A stretch of DNA of 64,000 nucleotides from Sulfurovum sp. (GTDB lineage Bacteria > Campylobacterota > Campylobacteria > Campylobacterales > Sulfurovaceae), in NCBI GenBank assembly GCA_016744875.1, contig JADGDL010000001.1, positions 62,319 to 126,318 on the forward strand. Reading direction: 5' to 3'. Position numbers and translations under genes: made by a program. Under the pieces are notes generated by a model. The model worked only from the letters and a program-made list of their open reading frames with translations. It had not been told where the DNA came from and ran no database searches. Each line of letters opens with the position of its first letter. Position 1 is the stretch's first letter. Below, in pieces: positions 55,904 to 64,000 of this stretch.

Positions 55904-57439
55904 ATGATAAAAGAAAGCTTAAAGATATTTGCAGGTGATTTAAAAAACTCTTTTAAAGACCTGCTTCCCATTATCATTGTTGTTGCACTATTTCAGGGAC
56001 TTATCATCCAGTCTGTGCCCGCAAACGTTACGTCTATTGTCATCGGTTTAACGATCGTTGCCATAGGACTTGCACTTTTCATTCGCGGACTTGAACTTGG
56101 TATCTTTCCCATAGGAGAAGGACTAGCTGTTGACTTTGCCAAAAAGGGTTCGCTCTTCTGGTTACTGGCTTTTGCATTTACCATTGGCTTCTCTACAACT
56201 GTCGCTGAACCGGCACTCATAGCGATAGCTGACAAAGCAGCCTTAATCAGTGATGGCAGGGTAGATGCATTTTTCCTGCGTATGACCGTTGCTTTTTCGG
56301 TTGGTTTTGCAATAGCCCTTGGTACGTATCGTATCCTTGTTGGTCACCCAATACAGTACTACATCATCAGTGGATATATCATCGTAGTCGTGATCACATT
56401 TTTTGCCCCAAAAGAGATCATAGGTTTAGCATATGACTCCGGTGGTGTCACCACCTCAACAGTGACAGTACCTCTAGTTGCTGCTTTAGGTATAGGGCTT
56501 GCATCAAGTATCAAGGGTCGTAACCCTGCCATTGATGGTTTTGGTCTGATAGCATTTGCCTCACTTATGCCTATGATATTTGTACAGGCATACGGGATCC
56601 TTGTCTACTCTACATCCGCTGCAGCTACAAAAACAGTAGAGGTTGCAACCAAAGTTGTAGAGAAGGGTAAAGCGGCAGTATATCACTTTGACTGGATGAA
56701 CATCTTCTGGGAACTGGTCAATACGGTCATGGATGTGATACCCATACTCGCAGTGATCTTCTTTTTTCAATATCTGGTCATCCGTAAATCTGTAGCACAC
56801 TTACATAAGATCCTGGTAGGGATCATACTGGTGATACTGGGGCTTTATGCTTTTATAGTAGGACTTGAGATGGGGCTTTTTCCTATAGGTGAAACAATTG
56901 CCTTTCAACTCACAGACATGAAAAACAACCTACTTATCTACCTCTTTGCCTTTCTTATAGGTTTCTCGACTACTATGGCAGAGCCTGCTCTACTGGCCAT
57001 TGCGATCAAGGCAGAAGATATAAGCGAAGGGAATATTAAACAAAATATACTTAGAATAGTAGTAGCATTTGGTGTTGCTATTGGTATTGGACTTGGTTCA
57101 TACCGTATTGTTGCAGGGGATCCGATACACTACTATATCATTGCCGGCTATATACTGGTGATCATATTTACCTATTTTGCGCCTAAGTACATCGTACCTA
57201 TCGCATATGACTCTGGAGGGGTGACCACTTCCACTGTTACCGTACCTTTGGTTGCAGCATTAGGTTTAGGCCTTGCAGAAAATATAGAAGGAAGAAACCC
57301 TCTGATTGATGGATTCGGACTTATCGCCTTTGCATCATTGTTCCCTATGCTTACAGTCATGGGATACGGGATCCATGCAGAACACTATAATAAGAAGAAC
57401 ACCGTAGAAAAAACTACACAAGAAGGAGAAGTATCATGA
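55904..57439 (+). CDS. DUF1538 membrane protein, internally duplicated
   Basis: 511 residues, about 12 to 14 membrane helices in two homologous halves. Each half has the same markers: [13 protein letters not shown] / [28 protein letters not shown] / [15 protein letters not shown], and [21 protein letters not shown] in both, then [17 protein letters not shown] / [17 protein letters not shown]. The inverted or tandem two-lobed layout looks like a transporter. The substrate is unknown. The next gene overlaps (ATGA) and encodes a PII-like regulator, followed by a CBS-domain gene. This suggests a small-molecule-controlled transport module comparable in logic to AmtB-GlnK. Confidence 0.9.
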   Translation: MIKESLKIFAGDLKNSFKDLLPIIIVVALFQGLIIQSVPANVTSIVIGLTIVAIGLALFIRGLELGIFPIGEGLAVDFAKKGSLFWLLAFAFTIGFSTTVAEPALIAIADKAALISDGRVDAFFLRMTVAFSVGFAIALGTYRILVGHPIQYYIISGYIIVVVITFFAPKEIIGLAYDSGGVTTSTVTVPLVAALGIGLASSIKGRNPAIDGFGLIAFASLMPMIFVQAYGILVYSTSAAATKTVEVATKVVEKGKAAVYHFDWMNIFWELVNTVMDVIPILAVIFFFQYLVIRKSVAHLHKILVGIILVILGLYAFIVGLEMGLFPIGETIAFQLTDMKNNLLIYLFAFLIGFSTTMAEPALLAIAIKAEDISEGNIKQNILRIVVAFGVAIGIGLGSYRIVAGDPIHYYIIAGYILVIIFTYFAPKYIVPIAYDSGGVTTSTVTVPLVAALGLGLAENIEGRNPLIDGFGLIAFASLFPMLTVMGYGIHAEHYNKKNTVEKTTQEGEVS

Positions 57440-57786
57440 AGTTTACAGCACTCATCGCAATGATTCAAGATAAAGATGAAGAAGCCGCTATAGAAGCTGC
57501 CAAAGAGGCAGGTGCGGGGTCAGTGACCATCTTACATGGAAAAAGTATAGGACTTGAAGAAAAAAAGGTTTTCTTTGGTCTTACACTTGAAGAAAATGTC
57601 TCTGTTTTACTCTTTGTGATGCCAAGAAAACTTTCAATGCAAGTAATGCGTGTACTACGTGAAAAATTTGATCTGGATAACCCTGAAACGCCTAGTTTAG
57701 CATTCACCGTGCCACTGAGTCATGTCGCGGGATTAGACACCAAAGAGTTACACAAATTTGAACATGACATCAAGTCAATGATATAA
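57436..57786 (+). CDS. PII-like regulatory protein
   Basis: 116 residues with the PII ferredoxin-like fold: [35 protein letters not shown] at the N-terminus is the first beta-alpha unit, with the T-loop region around [17 protein letters not shown], and ends in a C-terminal helix. It lacks the uridylylation Tyr of GlnB in a typical T-loop. Overlaps the DUF1538 gene by four bases (ATGA) and precedes the CBS gene by 12. Probably binds a nucleotide and controls the DUF1538 protein; inference. Confidence 0.8.
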   Translation: MKFTALIAMIQDKDEEAAIEAAKEAGAGSVTILHGKSIGLEEKKVFFGLTLEENVSVLLFVMPRKLSMQVMRVLREKFDLDNPETPSLAFTVPLSHVAGLDTKELHKFEHDIKSMI

Positions 57787-57798
57787 AGGAAAAAATAT

Positions 57799-58191
57799 AT
57801 GTTAGTAGAAAATGTAATGACACCTCAAGAAAAGTTGATAATTGTTTCAGCTATGTCAACGGTAAGAGAAGCACTCAGTTTAATGAAAGCGCATAAAGTA
57901 CGTTCTCTAGTTGTCAATAAAAGTACTGATGATGGTGCTTATGGACTTGTAACTTTCAAAAACATCTTACAAAGTATTGTTGCTGAAGATGGTGATATAG
58001 ATCTTCTAAATGTCTATGACATTGCATCAACACCAGCCTTTTCCGTCTCTGCAAAACTTGATGTAAAGTATGCGGCTAGAATGATGGTACAAAACAGCAT
58101 TAAACGTTTGCTGGTCCTTGATAATAATGAACTCTATGGTATTCTCACTATGAGTGATATCATTGGTATCCTAATGGAAAATGTAGAGTAA
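57799..58191 (+). CDS. CBS-domain protein
   Basis: 130 residues that consist of a CBS pair: VENVMTPQEKLIIVSAMSTVREALSLMKAHKVRSLVVN and VSAKLDVKYAARMMVQNSIKRLLVLD, ending GILTMSDIIGIL. CBS pairs bind adenine nucleotides and report energy state. As the third gene of the DUF1538-PII module it likely adds a second nucleotide input. Its stop lies directly against the end of the histidine kinase gene on the other strand. Confidence 0.9.
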   Translation: MLVENVMTPQEKLIIVSAMSTVREALSLMKAHKVRSLVVNKSTDDGAYGLVTFKNILQSIVAEDGDIDLLNVYDIASTPAFSVSAKLDVKYAARMMVQNSIKRLLVLDNNELYGILTMSDIIGILMENVE

Positions 58192-59394
58192 TTAATTTTT
58201 AATTTTAGGAAAAGTAAGTATAAAAGTACTTCCTTCTCCTTTTTTTGATTTTAGACCCAACCTGATCTTGTATTTTTTACAAATGGCAAGTACTATATTT
58301 AGTCCTATACCAAATCCACCACGCTCTTCATTGGCTCTTTGATAACGTTTAAAAATATCTTCCTGTACCTTTTCATCTATCCCTATTCCGGTATCTTGGA
58401 TCTTAAAGATATTCTCTTTTAATGTCAATGTTATACTATCTCCTACATTAGAATACTTGATCGCATTTGAAAGTAAGTTGTCTATCAATCTATGTGCAGA
58501 TTCTTTAGGCATATATATATTTGTAGGTTCAAGATCAAGCGCAATACTTAAACGTTTAGAGTCTATCAGTTCTTTGACATACTCTACCCTTGTTTCAATA
58601 ATAGTTGCAAAACACAATTCTTCTGATACTGCTTCATTTCCTTCAAGTCTGTAGGTTAGAGTACTATACATTGTGCTTAAACGTTTTGCAGAAGCTTCAA
58701 GTCGTTTCATCTTCTTAGGTTCGACACCATTTAAAGACTGTATCGTCATGAGAATTGCAGAGATAGGCGTGTTAAGTTCATGCGTAGTATCAGAAATGAA
58801 TCTATCTAAAGATTCTATCTGTTCACGAACAGGGCGTAAAAAGAGTCGTCCTAAAAAGTATCCTACTATCCCCATCAGTAAAAAAGATAAAATAAGATAA
58901 GAGATGATCCGTATACGTAACTCTTTTAATGCGAGTGAAAGTTCATTCTCTTGTAGAACGATATAATGTACACCCAAATGATCGCTGGGATCTACAACTA
59001 CACTGTAACAGCGCTCACCCTTTTCAAAGAACTCTTTATCAAACCCCTTAAAACCATCTATCTGCGTAAAAATAGGTTTTTTATCTTTATCATAGTATCC
59101 CACATCAAAACGACAATGGTCCAATTCTTTTAAATATGGCTTTAATGCAAATGGTTTTAAATCTTTAGGCATTGTCATCGCTTTCATGACGATACTTGAA
59201 GAGATCATACGACCTTGATACATCATTTCAAATTTCATTGCAGACTTCATCGAGGCACGGTTATTTTCAAAGAAAAGATACCCGATGATCACTAGTAAAA
59301 TAAATACTGATGAGAGATAAAGTGCTAAAAATCTAAAAAGAGATTTACGCTCATACGATGTTAAAACGATAGCCTTCTCCTTTAATGTTGTCAA
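58192..59394 (-). CDS. membrane sensor histidine kinase
   Basis: About 400 residues. Two membrane helices (about 20-42 and 162-184) flank a periplasmic sensor of about 120 residues. The HisKA box is ISDTTHELNTPISAILMTI (phospho-His), and the ATPase has DNLLSNAIKYSN, IQDTGIGID and GFGIGLNIV. No HAMP domain is obvious. The listed start is TTG, 44 bases inside the response regulator gene, without a ribosome site. A perfect AAAGGAG lies 23 bases into this frame, but no standard start codon follows it in frame. The true start is therefore uncertain. Partner of the response regulator upstream. Confidence 0.88.
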   Translation of the reverse strand: MTTLKEKAIVLTSYERKSLFRFLALYLSSVFILLVIIGYLFFENNRASMKSAMKFEMMYQGRMISSSIVMKAMTMPKDLKPFALKPYLKELDHCRFDVGYYDKDKKPIFTQIDGFKGFDKEFFEKGERCYSVVVDPSDHLGVHYIVLQENELSLALKELRIRIISYLILSFLLMGIVGYFLGRLFLRPVREQIESLDRFISDTTHELNTPISAILMTIQSLNGVEPKKMKRLEASAKRLSTMYSTLTYRLEGNEAVSEELCFATIIETRVEYVKELIDSKRLSIALDLEPTNIYMPKESAHRLIDNLLSNAIKYSNVGDSITLTLKENIFKIQDTGIGIDEKVQEDIFKRYQRANEERGGFGIGLNIVLAICKKYKIRLGLKSKKGEGSTFILTFPKIKN

Positions 59395-60004
59395 AATACT
59401 CTTTGGTAAACATTTTTCTCAGGTTTTTTATATACGTACGTATAGTGGCATGTGCAGGCATCTGTTCATCATCCCATACATTCTCTATGATCTCATCACA
59501 AGAGATTATCTTACCTGTGTTTCGTATGAAATACTCTAAAACCTGAGCCTCTTTTTGACGCATTTCTATCACTCTGTCATCCACATAGATCTGATGTGCC
59601 TTAGGTACAAACTTCATACCGTCAAACTCTATCTCTTCCTGTAAACGATAGATACGCACGATGTGTTCAACTCTGGCTTTCAGTTCTTCAAGTTCAAACG
59701 GTTTTCTTAGGTAATCATCTGCACCCAGGTCAAACCCTTTTTTAAGGTCATCAATACCTGCCAGTGAAGTGATATAAATAGCAGGTGTTGTATTACCAAT
59801 CTCTCGTAAATAAGAGAGTATTTCAAAACCATCTATATTGGGGACATTCACATCCAATAGCAGCATATCATAAGAATTGGCACCTATAGCATCCAATGCT
59901 TTTTCACCATCAAAAAAAGACTCAACATCATATCCGCTTTCCAATAAAAATTCTTCTATGATCTCTTGTAAAATAACATCATCTTCAAGCAATAGTATCT
60001 TCAT
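59351..60004 (-). CDS. OmpR-family response regulator
   Basis: 217 residues. Receiver domain MKILLLEDDVILQEIIEEFL with phospho-Asp51 (MLLLDVNVPNIDGFE) and Lys in DYLRKPFELEEL; C-terminal winged helix (about 125-217) with EAQVLEYFIRNTGKIIS and ATIRTYIKNLRKMFTKEYFDNIKGEGYRF. Overlaps the kinase gene, so a classical two-component pair. Signal and targets unknown; the adjacent DUF1538-PII-CBS module, encoded convergently, is a possible target. Confidence 0.93.
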   Translation of the reverse strand: MKILLLEDDVILQEIIEEFLLESGYDVESFFDGEKALDAIGANSYDMLLLDVNVPNIDGFEILSYLREIGNTTPAIYITSLAGIDDLKKGFDLGADDYLRKPFELEELKARVEHIVRIYRLQEEIEFDGMKFVPKAHQIYVDDRVIEMRQKEAQVLEYFIRNTGKIISCDEIIENVWDDEQMPAHATIRTYIKNLRKMFTKEYFDNIKGEGYRFNIV

Positions 60005-60105
60005 ATAAAACCTTTTATCTCATAATCTAAAAGATATTTTAACATACCCAATGTGTAGAGGAGTACACAGAAGACAACTTACAGTTATACAAAATAAAAG
60101 TTATA

Positions 60106-60138
60106 AGCCTTTAGCATTCCTAAATTCAGCTATCTCAC
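60106..60138 (-). pseudogene. duplicated 3' end of the aroQ-like gene
   Basis: 33 bases matching 60250-60283 at about 29 positions with a single gap. In the intact gene this segment encodes the last residues (ending EIAEFRNAKG). The remnant lacks the rest of the gene. Copy E of the hairpin element lies between remnant and gene end, the mirror situation to the bpt 5'-end duplication at copy A. Confidence 0.75.
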
Positions 60139-60149
60139 ATACTATTATA

Positions 60150-60238
60150 TGAACGCGAATGAACAAAGTCCATTACCCTACGCTGTCGCTAAGACCTTTT
60201 CGGCAAAGTGCCCAAGTGACTAGTCACTTTGGAGATCT
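60150..60238 (+). repeat. dispersed hairpin element, copy E
   Basis: Hairpin 1 AATGAAC, loop AAA, GTCCATT (60158-60174); core CTACGCTGTCGCTAAGA; weak hairpin 2; terminal palindrome AAGTGACTAGTCACTT at 60214-60229, the longest stem of the set. On the minus strand the mismatch in hairpin 1 becomes a G-U pair, so RNA made from that strand would fold better; the same holds for copies A and B. Confidence 0.78.
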
Positions 60239-60245
60239 TTAGCGT

Positions 60246-60545
60246 CTACAGCCCTTTTGCATTTCTAAACTCAGCTATCTCACTCTCTACCATTCCATCT
60301 ATCATTCGGACATAAAGGTCGTTTATGAGATTTGGGGAGAGATCGAGAGAGATAGCCTGTTCTCTTACATGGGATATGACATCTGATATCCTTTCTTCCG
60401 CCTTCACCTCATCAATAGAGGTTTTAAAATGTGCTATCTGCTTAATATAATCATTTCTCTTCGCAATCAAAGCAACGATCTCTTTATCAACACTATCAAT
60501 CTTCTCACGCGCTTCATCTAACGTAGTACACTTTTCAATTTCCAT
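60246..60545 (-). CDS. AroQ-type chorismate mutase / PchB-like protein
   Basis: 99 residues, a single all-helical AroQ domain. The opening KCTTLDEAREKIDSVDKEIVALIAKRNDYIKQIAHFK and the later KAEERISDVISHVREQA, IDGMVESEIAEF follow the pattern of PchB (isochorismate-pyruvate lyase) and stand-alone chorismate mutases of this length. The catalytic Arg, Lys and Glu positions appear kept. It would rearrange chorismate to prephenate; lyase activity on isochorismate cannot be excluded. The last 11 codons are duplicated beyond repeat copy E. Confidence 0.82.
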   Translation of the reverse strand: MEIEKCTTLDEAREKIDSVDKEIVALIAKRNDYIKQIAHFKTSIDEVKAEERISDVISHVREQAISLDLSPNLINDLYVRMIDGMVESEIAEFRNAKGL

Positions 60546-60650
60546 ACAATAAACCTTTAAGATATTATCAACATTAACACAGTGGAAGTTACGTAATGCT
60601 CAAAATATTATAACTGAAATTGAATTAAATGGGGAGGAAATTATAAAAGA

Positions 60651-60677
60651 AATACCTCCATATTTAATGGAGGTATT
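60651..60677 (-). terminator. intrinsic terminator of dnaK
   Basis: AATACCTCCAT, five-base loop, ATGGAGGTATT, a perfect 11-bp stem followed on the minus strand by TTCTTTTAT. It begins 25 bases after the dnaK stop. Confidence 0.85.
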
Positions 60678-60701
60678 TTGGGTTGTAAATAAAAGTTAAG
60701 A

Positions 60702-62576
60702 TTACTCTACTTCAGCATCGATAACATCATCGTCATCAGCTTTTTTAGCTTCAGGATTTGCACCACCCTGTTCTTTTGCATACATAGCTTCAGCAAGCTT
60801 ATGTGATTTTTCAGTCAAAGCTTTCACTTTTTCTTCTATCTGCTCTTTTGTTGCGTTGTCATCTTTCAATGTAGCTTCAAGATCTGTGATCGCTACTTCA
60901 ATAGCTTCTTTTTCTGCTGCATCAAAGTTTTCACCTACATCTTCTAGAGACTTTCTAGTCTGGTGCACCAAAGCATCTGCCTGATTTCTAGCATCTACTA
61001 TTTCTTTTCTTGCTTCATCATCTGCTTTGTGTGCTTCAGCATCTTGTACCATTTTCTCTACCTCTTCATCTGAAAGTCCAGACGAACCAGTGATCTTAAT
61101 GTCTTGTGATTTACCTGTTCCTTTGTCTGACGCAGTTACAGTCAGGATACCATTGGCATCGATGTCAAATGTCACTTCGATCTGAGGTACACCTCTTGGT
61201 GCAGCAGGTACATCTCTAAGTTCAAACATACCAAGAGATTTGTTGTCCTTTGAGAATTCTCTTTCACCTTGAAGTACATGGATACTTACTGCTGGCTGGT
61301 TATCTTCTGCTGTAGAGAACACTTGTGACTTTTTAGCAGGGATCGTTGTTCCTTTTTCGATAACCTTAGTTGTAACACCACCTAAAGTTTCGATACCAAG
61401 GCTTAATGGTGTAACATCTAGAAGAAGGACATCTTTCACATCACCTGCAAGTACACCACCTTGGATAGCAGCACCAAGTGCAACAACTTCATCTGGATTT
61501 ACAGATTTGTTAAGCTCTTTTCCAAAGAATTTCTTCATCTCTTCCTGTACCAATGGCACACGTGTAGAACCACCGACCATAACGATCTCAGCGATATCTG
61601 AAGTGCTCAGATCAGCATCTTTAAGTACACCTTTAACGGTTTTGATCGTCGATGCTACAAGATCAGAGATAAGTGATTCAAACTTCGCTCTTGTAATTTT
61701 TACGATAAGGTGTTTAGGTCCAGAAGCATCTGCTGTAATAAACGGAAGGTTTATCTCAGTTTCTGTTGAAGAAGAAAGCTCTTTTTTTGCTGTCTCTGCT
61801 GCATCTTTTACACGTTGTAGTGCCATAACATCTGCTTTAATGTCTATACCTGTATCAGATTTAAACTCATTAGCTACATAATCGATGATCTTGTTATCAA
61901 AGTCATCACCACCAAGAAATGCATCCCCACCTGTTGACATAACTTCTACAACATTATCACCAGTTTCAAGTGCAGTAACATCAAATGTTCCACCACCTAG
62001 ATCATAAACAACAATCTGCTCTGCATCTTTTTTATCAAGACCGTAAGCCAGTGCTGCTGATGTAGGTTCATTGATGATTCTAAGTACATTCAATCCTGCG
62101 ATCGTTCCTGCTTCTTTTGTTGCTGTTCTTTGTGCATCATTGAAGTATGCAGGTACAGTAATAACTGCGTCAGTTACTGTTTCACCAAGGTATGCTTCTG
62201 CATCTTCTTTCATTTTCATAAGTACTTTTGCAGAGATCTCTTGAGGTGTATATGTTTTTCCTGCTACTTCAATAGCACAAGCACCTTGTCTATCTATCAC
62301 ATGATAAGGAAGTTTTGACTGTGCCTCTTTTGCCTTCTCTTCACTCATCATAAGACCCATAATTCTCTTGATAGAGTAAATCGTCTTTTCAGGGTTTGTA
62401 ATCGCTTGTCTTTTTGCAGACTCACCTACAAGTACTTCACCTTTATCTGTAAACGCTACGATTGAAGGTGTTGTATTTTTACCCTCTTTGTTTGCAATGA
62501 TCTTTGCTTCACCATTTTCAAACACTGCCATTGCAGAGTTTGTTGTTCCTAAATCTATTCCTAATACTTTACTCAT
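60702..62576 (-). CDS. dnaK: chaperone DnaK (Hsp70)
   Basis: 624 residues. ATPase domain with [60 protein letters not shown] and [12 protein letters not shown]; substrate-binding domain starts around residue 385 with [18 protein letters not shown]; helical lid and acidic end [10 protein letters not shown]. General protein-folding chaperone working with GrpE (next upstream gene) and DnaJ. hrcA is not between grpE and the window's end. Confidence 0.99.
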   Translation of the reverse strand: MSKVLGIDLGTTNSAMAVFENGEAKIIANKEGKNTTPSIVAFTDKGEVLVGESAKRQAITNPEKTIYSIKRIMGLMMSEEKAKEAQSKLPYHVIDRQGACAIEVAGKTYTPQEISAKVLMKMKEDAEAYLGETVTDAVITVPAYFNDAQRTATKEAGTIAGLNVLRIINEPTSAALAYGLDKKDAEQIVVYDLGGGTFDVTALETGDNVVEVMSTGGDAFLGGDDFDNKIIDYVANEFKSDTGIDIKADVMALQRVKDAAETAKKELSSSTETEINLPFITADASGPKHLIVKITRAKFESLISDLVASTIKTVKGVLKDADLSTSDIAEIVMVGGSTRVPLVQEEMKKFFGKELNKSVNPDEVVALGAAIQGGVLAGDVKDVLLLDVTPLSLGIETLGGVTTKVIEKGTTIPAKKSQVFSTAEDNQPAVSIHVLQGEREFSKDNKSLGMFELRDVPAAPRGVPQIEVTFDIDANGILTVTASDKGTGKSQDIKITGSSGLSDEEVEKMVQDAEAHKADDEARKEIVDARNQADALVHQTRKSLEDVGENFDAAEKEAIEVAITDLEATLKDDNATKEQIEEKVKALTEKSHKLAEAMYAKEQGGANPEAKKADDDDVIDAEVE

Positions 62577-62613
62577 ATTATTTCCTTTTTTACTATATAT
62601 TTTAATTTATTTC

Positions 62614-63162
62614 TTATTTACAGGTTGAAACCATTGCAGGTCTCAAGACACGATCTTTGATCGTATAGCCTTTTTGCATCACTTGTACCACATCACCTAC
62701 TTCATGGTTGTCACTTTCAACTTGCATGATCGCCTGATGTACTTCAGGATCAAACTCACCTTCACAATTTACTTCTTTGATACTGTTTTTTTCAAGTATC
62801 TTTTTAAGTTGTTCAAATGTAAGATTGACACCTTCTCTCATATTTTCCAATACTTCAGAAGAATTTTCTTCATCTGCATTTTCTATAGATGCGAGAGCAT
62901 TGTCGAAAGAGTCCATCACTGCTAAAATATCTTTAGCAAAACTCTCGTTTGCATATGACACTGCATTCATTTTATCTTTCTCTAAACGTCTTTTAGAGTT
63001 TTCAAAGTCAGCGTGAGCTCTTAAATACTTATCTTTATACTCTGCAGCTTCAGCTAATGCGGTTTCTAAAGGATCAACTTCAACAGTTTCTTCTGTTTCA
63101 ATCTGTTCCTCTGTAACTTCTTCAGTCTGAGACTCTTCAAGATTTTCATTTTCTTGACTCAT
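62614..63162 (-). CDS. grpE: nucleotide exchange factor GrpE
   Basis: 182 residues. A very acidic N-terminus rich in Glu and Thr precedes a long helix (YKDKYLRAHADFENSKRRLEKD) and the conserved end FDPEVHQAIMQVESDNHEVGDVVQVMQKGYTIKDRVLRPAMVSTCK. Releases ADP from DnaK. AAAAGGAGGT provides a strong ribosome site, and a consensus promoter lies about 55 bases upstream. Operon with dnaK. Confidence 0.97.
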   Translation of the reverse strand: MSQENENLEESQTEEVTEEQIETEETVEVDPLETALAEAAEYKDKYLRAHADFENSKRRLEKDKMNAVSYANESFAKDILAVMDSFDNALASIENADEENSSEVLENMREGVNLTFEQLKKILEKNSIKEVNCEGEFDPEVHQAIMQVESDNHEVGDVVQVMQKGYTIKDRVLRPAMVSTCK

Positions 63163-63215
63163 AAACAGACCTCCTTTTGTTATAAATATTGCATTTCTTT
63201 TTAATGCTTGGGAGT

Positions 63216-63245
63216 ATTATACAACATTGAGTGTATCTTTGTCAA
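63216..63245 (-). promoter_or_regulatory. sigma-70 promoter of grpE-dnaK
   Basis: On the minus strand TTGACA (63245-63240), an 18-bp spacer and TATAAT (63221-63216), both hexamers perfect. No CIRCE-type inverted repeat was found over it. A strong constitutive promoter with heat-shock control, if any, from elsewhere. Confidence 0.75.
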
Positions 63246-63443
63246 GTCATAGTTTAGTCATATGGACTCAATGCATAATATTTAAAGTATCTAGTTTAAA
63301 TTGTAGAGGGGTATTCAGTAGATTAGCGAGTCTTCATAGTAGAAAAAAGTATGTGATTTAGTGAACAAGTTTGCTTGTAATATCGTTATTGGGTTAGGCA
63401 AAAGTGGTTATAAAGTGAATTGGTAGTAGATAAAATGTAGAAA
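63246..63443. other. gap between grpE and rpsO with nothing recognised
   Basis: About 200 bases, AT-rich, between the grpE promoter and the rpsO terminator. No ORF, repeat copy or RNA family recognised. Confidence 0.4.
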
Positions 63444-63473
63444 CCAAACAACTGACTCTAGTCAGTTGTTTGG
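63444..63473 (-). terminator. intrinsic terminator of rpsO
   Basis: CCAAACAACTGACT/AGTCAGTTGTTTGG with a two-base centre: a perfect 14-bp stem followed on the minus strand by TTTCTACATTTT, 15 bases after the rpsO stop. Confidence 0.85.
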
Positions 63474-63487
63474 TAAAGGAAAGAAAC

Positions 63488-63757
63488 TTAGTTTCTGATT
63501 CCTAGATCTGTCTTGATGTTGTTCCATCTTGTAAGATTTGTCTTTTTAAGGTATCTCATAAGTCTTCTTCTTTGACCAACTAATTTAAGTAGTCCAAGTC
63601 TTGAAGAGTGATCTTTGTGATTTGTTTTAAGGTGCTCTGTAAGGTATGTAATTCTTTCTGTAATAAGAGCTACTTGTACTTCTGTTGAACCTGTGTCGCC
63701 GTCTTTTTTAGCATATTTAGCAATAATTTCTGCTTTTTTCGCCTGATCTAAAGCCAT
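63488..63757 (-). CDS. rpsO: 30S ribosomal protein S15
   Basis: 89 residues from the ATG at 63757 ([11 protein letters not shown]), which has AGGAGGTC before it; an upstream frame of ten codons has no support. The family signature [36 protein letters not shown] is complete. S15 is an early assembly protein binding the central domain of 16S rRNA. Upstream, on the minus strand, a TATAAT (63806-63801) sits at the end of an inverted repeat GTGGAATAA/TTATTCCAC (63807-63815 and 63834-63842) that overlaps the spacer and -35 region and may be an operator. Confidence 0.97.
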   Translation of the reverse strand: MALDQAKKAEIIAKYAKKDGDTGSTEVQVALITERITYLTEHLKTNHKDHSSRLGLLKLVGQRRRLMRYLKKTNLTRWNNIKTDLGIRN

Positions 63758-63916
63758 AATGACCTCCTGATTGGTATAAATTCTCAAAATTGAGTTCGCA
63801 ATTATAGTGGAATAACCTTATCTGTGACTTATATTATTCCACCAGCTAAACATATCAATTACTTAGTCACACATAATGGGTTTATTGAGAAGATCAATAT
63901 ATAGACATTACTTATC

Positions 63917-63952
63917 TATAATGTTAATTAGAGTAAAATAGTCCTAATTAAC
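63917..63952 (+). promoter_or_regulatory. promoter and 9-bp inverted repeat before the Rrf2 gene
   Basis: TATAAT at 63917-63922 is followed by GTTAATTAG (63923-63931), 12 bases, then CTAATTAAC (63944-63952), a perfect inverted repeat. It lies between -10 and the ribosome site, the place for an autoregulatory operator. Rrf2 regulators commonly repress their own gene. Confidence 0.55.
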
Positions 63953-63965
63953 AAAAAGGTTTTTC

Positions 63966-64000
63966 ATGTTACTAACACGTGCGAGTGAATATGCTCTTCT
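63966..64000 (+). CDS. Rrf2-family transcriptional regulator, N-terminus (runs off the window)
   Basis: Eleven codons and two bases are visible: MLLTRASEYAL. This matches the start of Rrf2-type winged-helix regulators (IscR, NsrR and relatives begin MxLTxxxxYAL). AAAAAGG provides a ribosome site. The inverted repeat just upstream supports autoregulation. The ligand (iron-sulfur cluster, NO or other) cannot be inferred from so little. Confidence 0.7.
   Translation, partial: MLLTRASEYAL

Noticed and set aside
56561..56800. Minus-strand Cys/Tyr-rich frame in the DUF1538 gene
   Set aside because: Shadow frame of a strongly coding membrane-protein gene; no ribosome site.
63163..63260. CIRCE (HrcA) operator before grpE
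   Set aside because: GGAGTATTATACAACATTGAGTG looks superficially like an inverted repeat but lacks the TTAGCACTC/GAGTGCTAA arms.

Overview
The window is chromosomal DNA of a Campylobacterota (epsilonproteobacterial) organism. It most resembles the Sulfurovum/Sulfurimonas group of marine sulfur- or hydrogen-oxidising chemolithotrophs. That assignment is inference from AT-rich sequence, the scattered rather than operonic arrangement of housekeeping genes, PEB4-like SurA/PpiC proteins, a CetB-like PAS protein, HemJ in place of HemG/HemY, and a bacterial phosphagen kinase. No 16S gene is present to settle it. No phage, plasmid backbone, CRISPR array or complete insertion sequence was seen.

Layout. 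1-3 kb: 3' end of a TonB-dependent receptor, two uncharacterised genes (membrane; Cys-rich), then bpt. 3-10 kb: minus-strand block with an MnmC(o)-like oxidoreductase, guaB, gatA, a 40-residue membrane-peptide gene coupled to ileS, and ileS. 10.4-11.1 kb: pncC-like gene and a 199-bp unit carrying tRNA-Lys and tRNA-Asp repeated three times behind a consensus sigma-70 promoter. 11.2-17.3 kb: periplasmic Tpx, hisD, ACC-deaminase-like gene, class II fba, and three SurA/PpiC-type paralogues, two of them lacking the parvulin domain. 17.4-23.3 kb: nth, ppk2, pepD-like peptidase, small Cys-rich genes, ChaN-like lipoprotein, phosphagen kinase. 23.5-35 kb: trpB, metH, a GEMM-like (cyclic-dinucleotide) leader before a PAS gene, lpxD, ilvBH, ppx/gppA, ilvA. 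35-43 kb: CoA-binding protein, trmA, and the plus-strand run glmU-coaBC-uppS-A24 peptidase-lptF/G-truA-cytochrome c. 43-50 kb: DUF2231-type protein, hemJ, secreted EEP nuclease, LysR regulator, 11-mer repeat protein, DUF937, CvfB-like. 50-60 kb: membrane proteins, dsbD, YyaL-like, msrB, DUF1538/PII/CBS module, two-component system. 60-64 kb: AroQ/PchB-like mutase, dnaK, grpE, rpsO and the start of an Rrf2 regulator.

The most unusual content is intergenic. Five copies (A-E; near 2.1, 13.2, 30.3, 35.6 and 60.2 kb) of a roughly 90-nt element have the same order: hairpin 1, a conserved ACGCT-CGCT core, hairpin 2, and a palindrome of the GACTAGTC type. The arms of the last hairpin change in compensatory fashion between copies. 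Each copy lies between imperfect direct repeats (9 to about 33 nt) that contain the end of the neighbouring gene, as if insertion duplicated the gene end and left the gene intact. A second, different 262-nt structure with interlocked inverted repeats separates ilvA from the CoA-binding gene. The GEMM-like leader has an expression platform exactly complementary to ten nucleotides of the aptamer core.

The genes serve central metabolism (branched-chain amino acids, His, Trp, Met, GMP, CoA), translation (IleRS, GatA, tRNAs, tRNA modification), envelope biogenesis (LpxD, UppS, Lpt permease, GlmU), thiol and oxidative repair (DsbD, Tpx, MsrB) and energy buffering (PPK2, Ppx/GppA, phosphagen kinase). 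Start codons were moved from the longest possible ORF where a clear ribosome-binding site marks an internal start (ChaN, PAS, ilvB, ilvA, Lpt permease, cytochrome c, DUF1653, rpsO).
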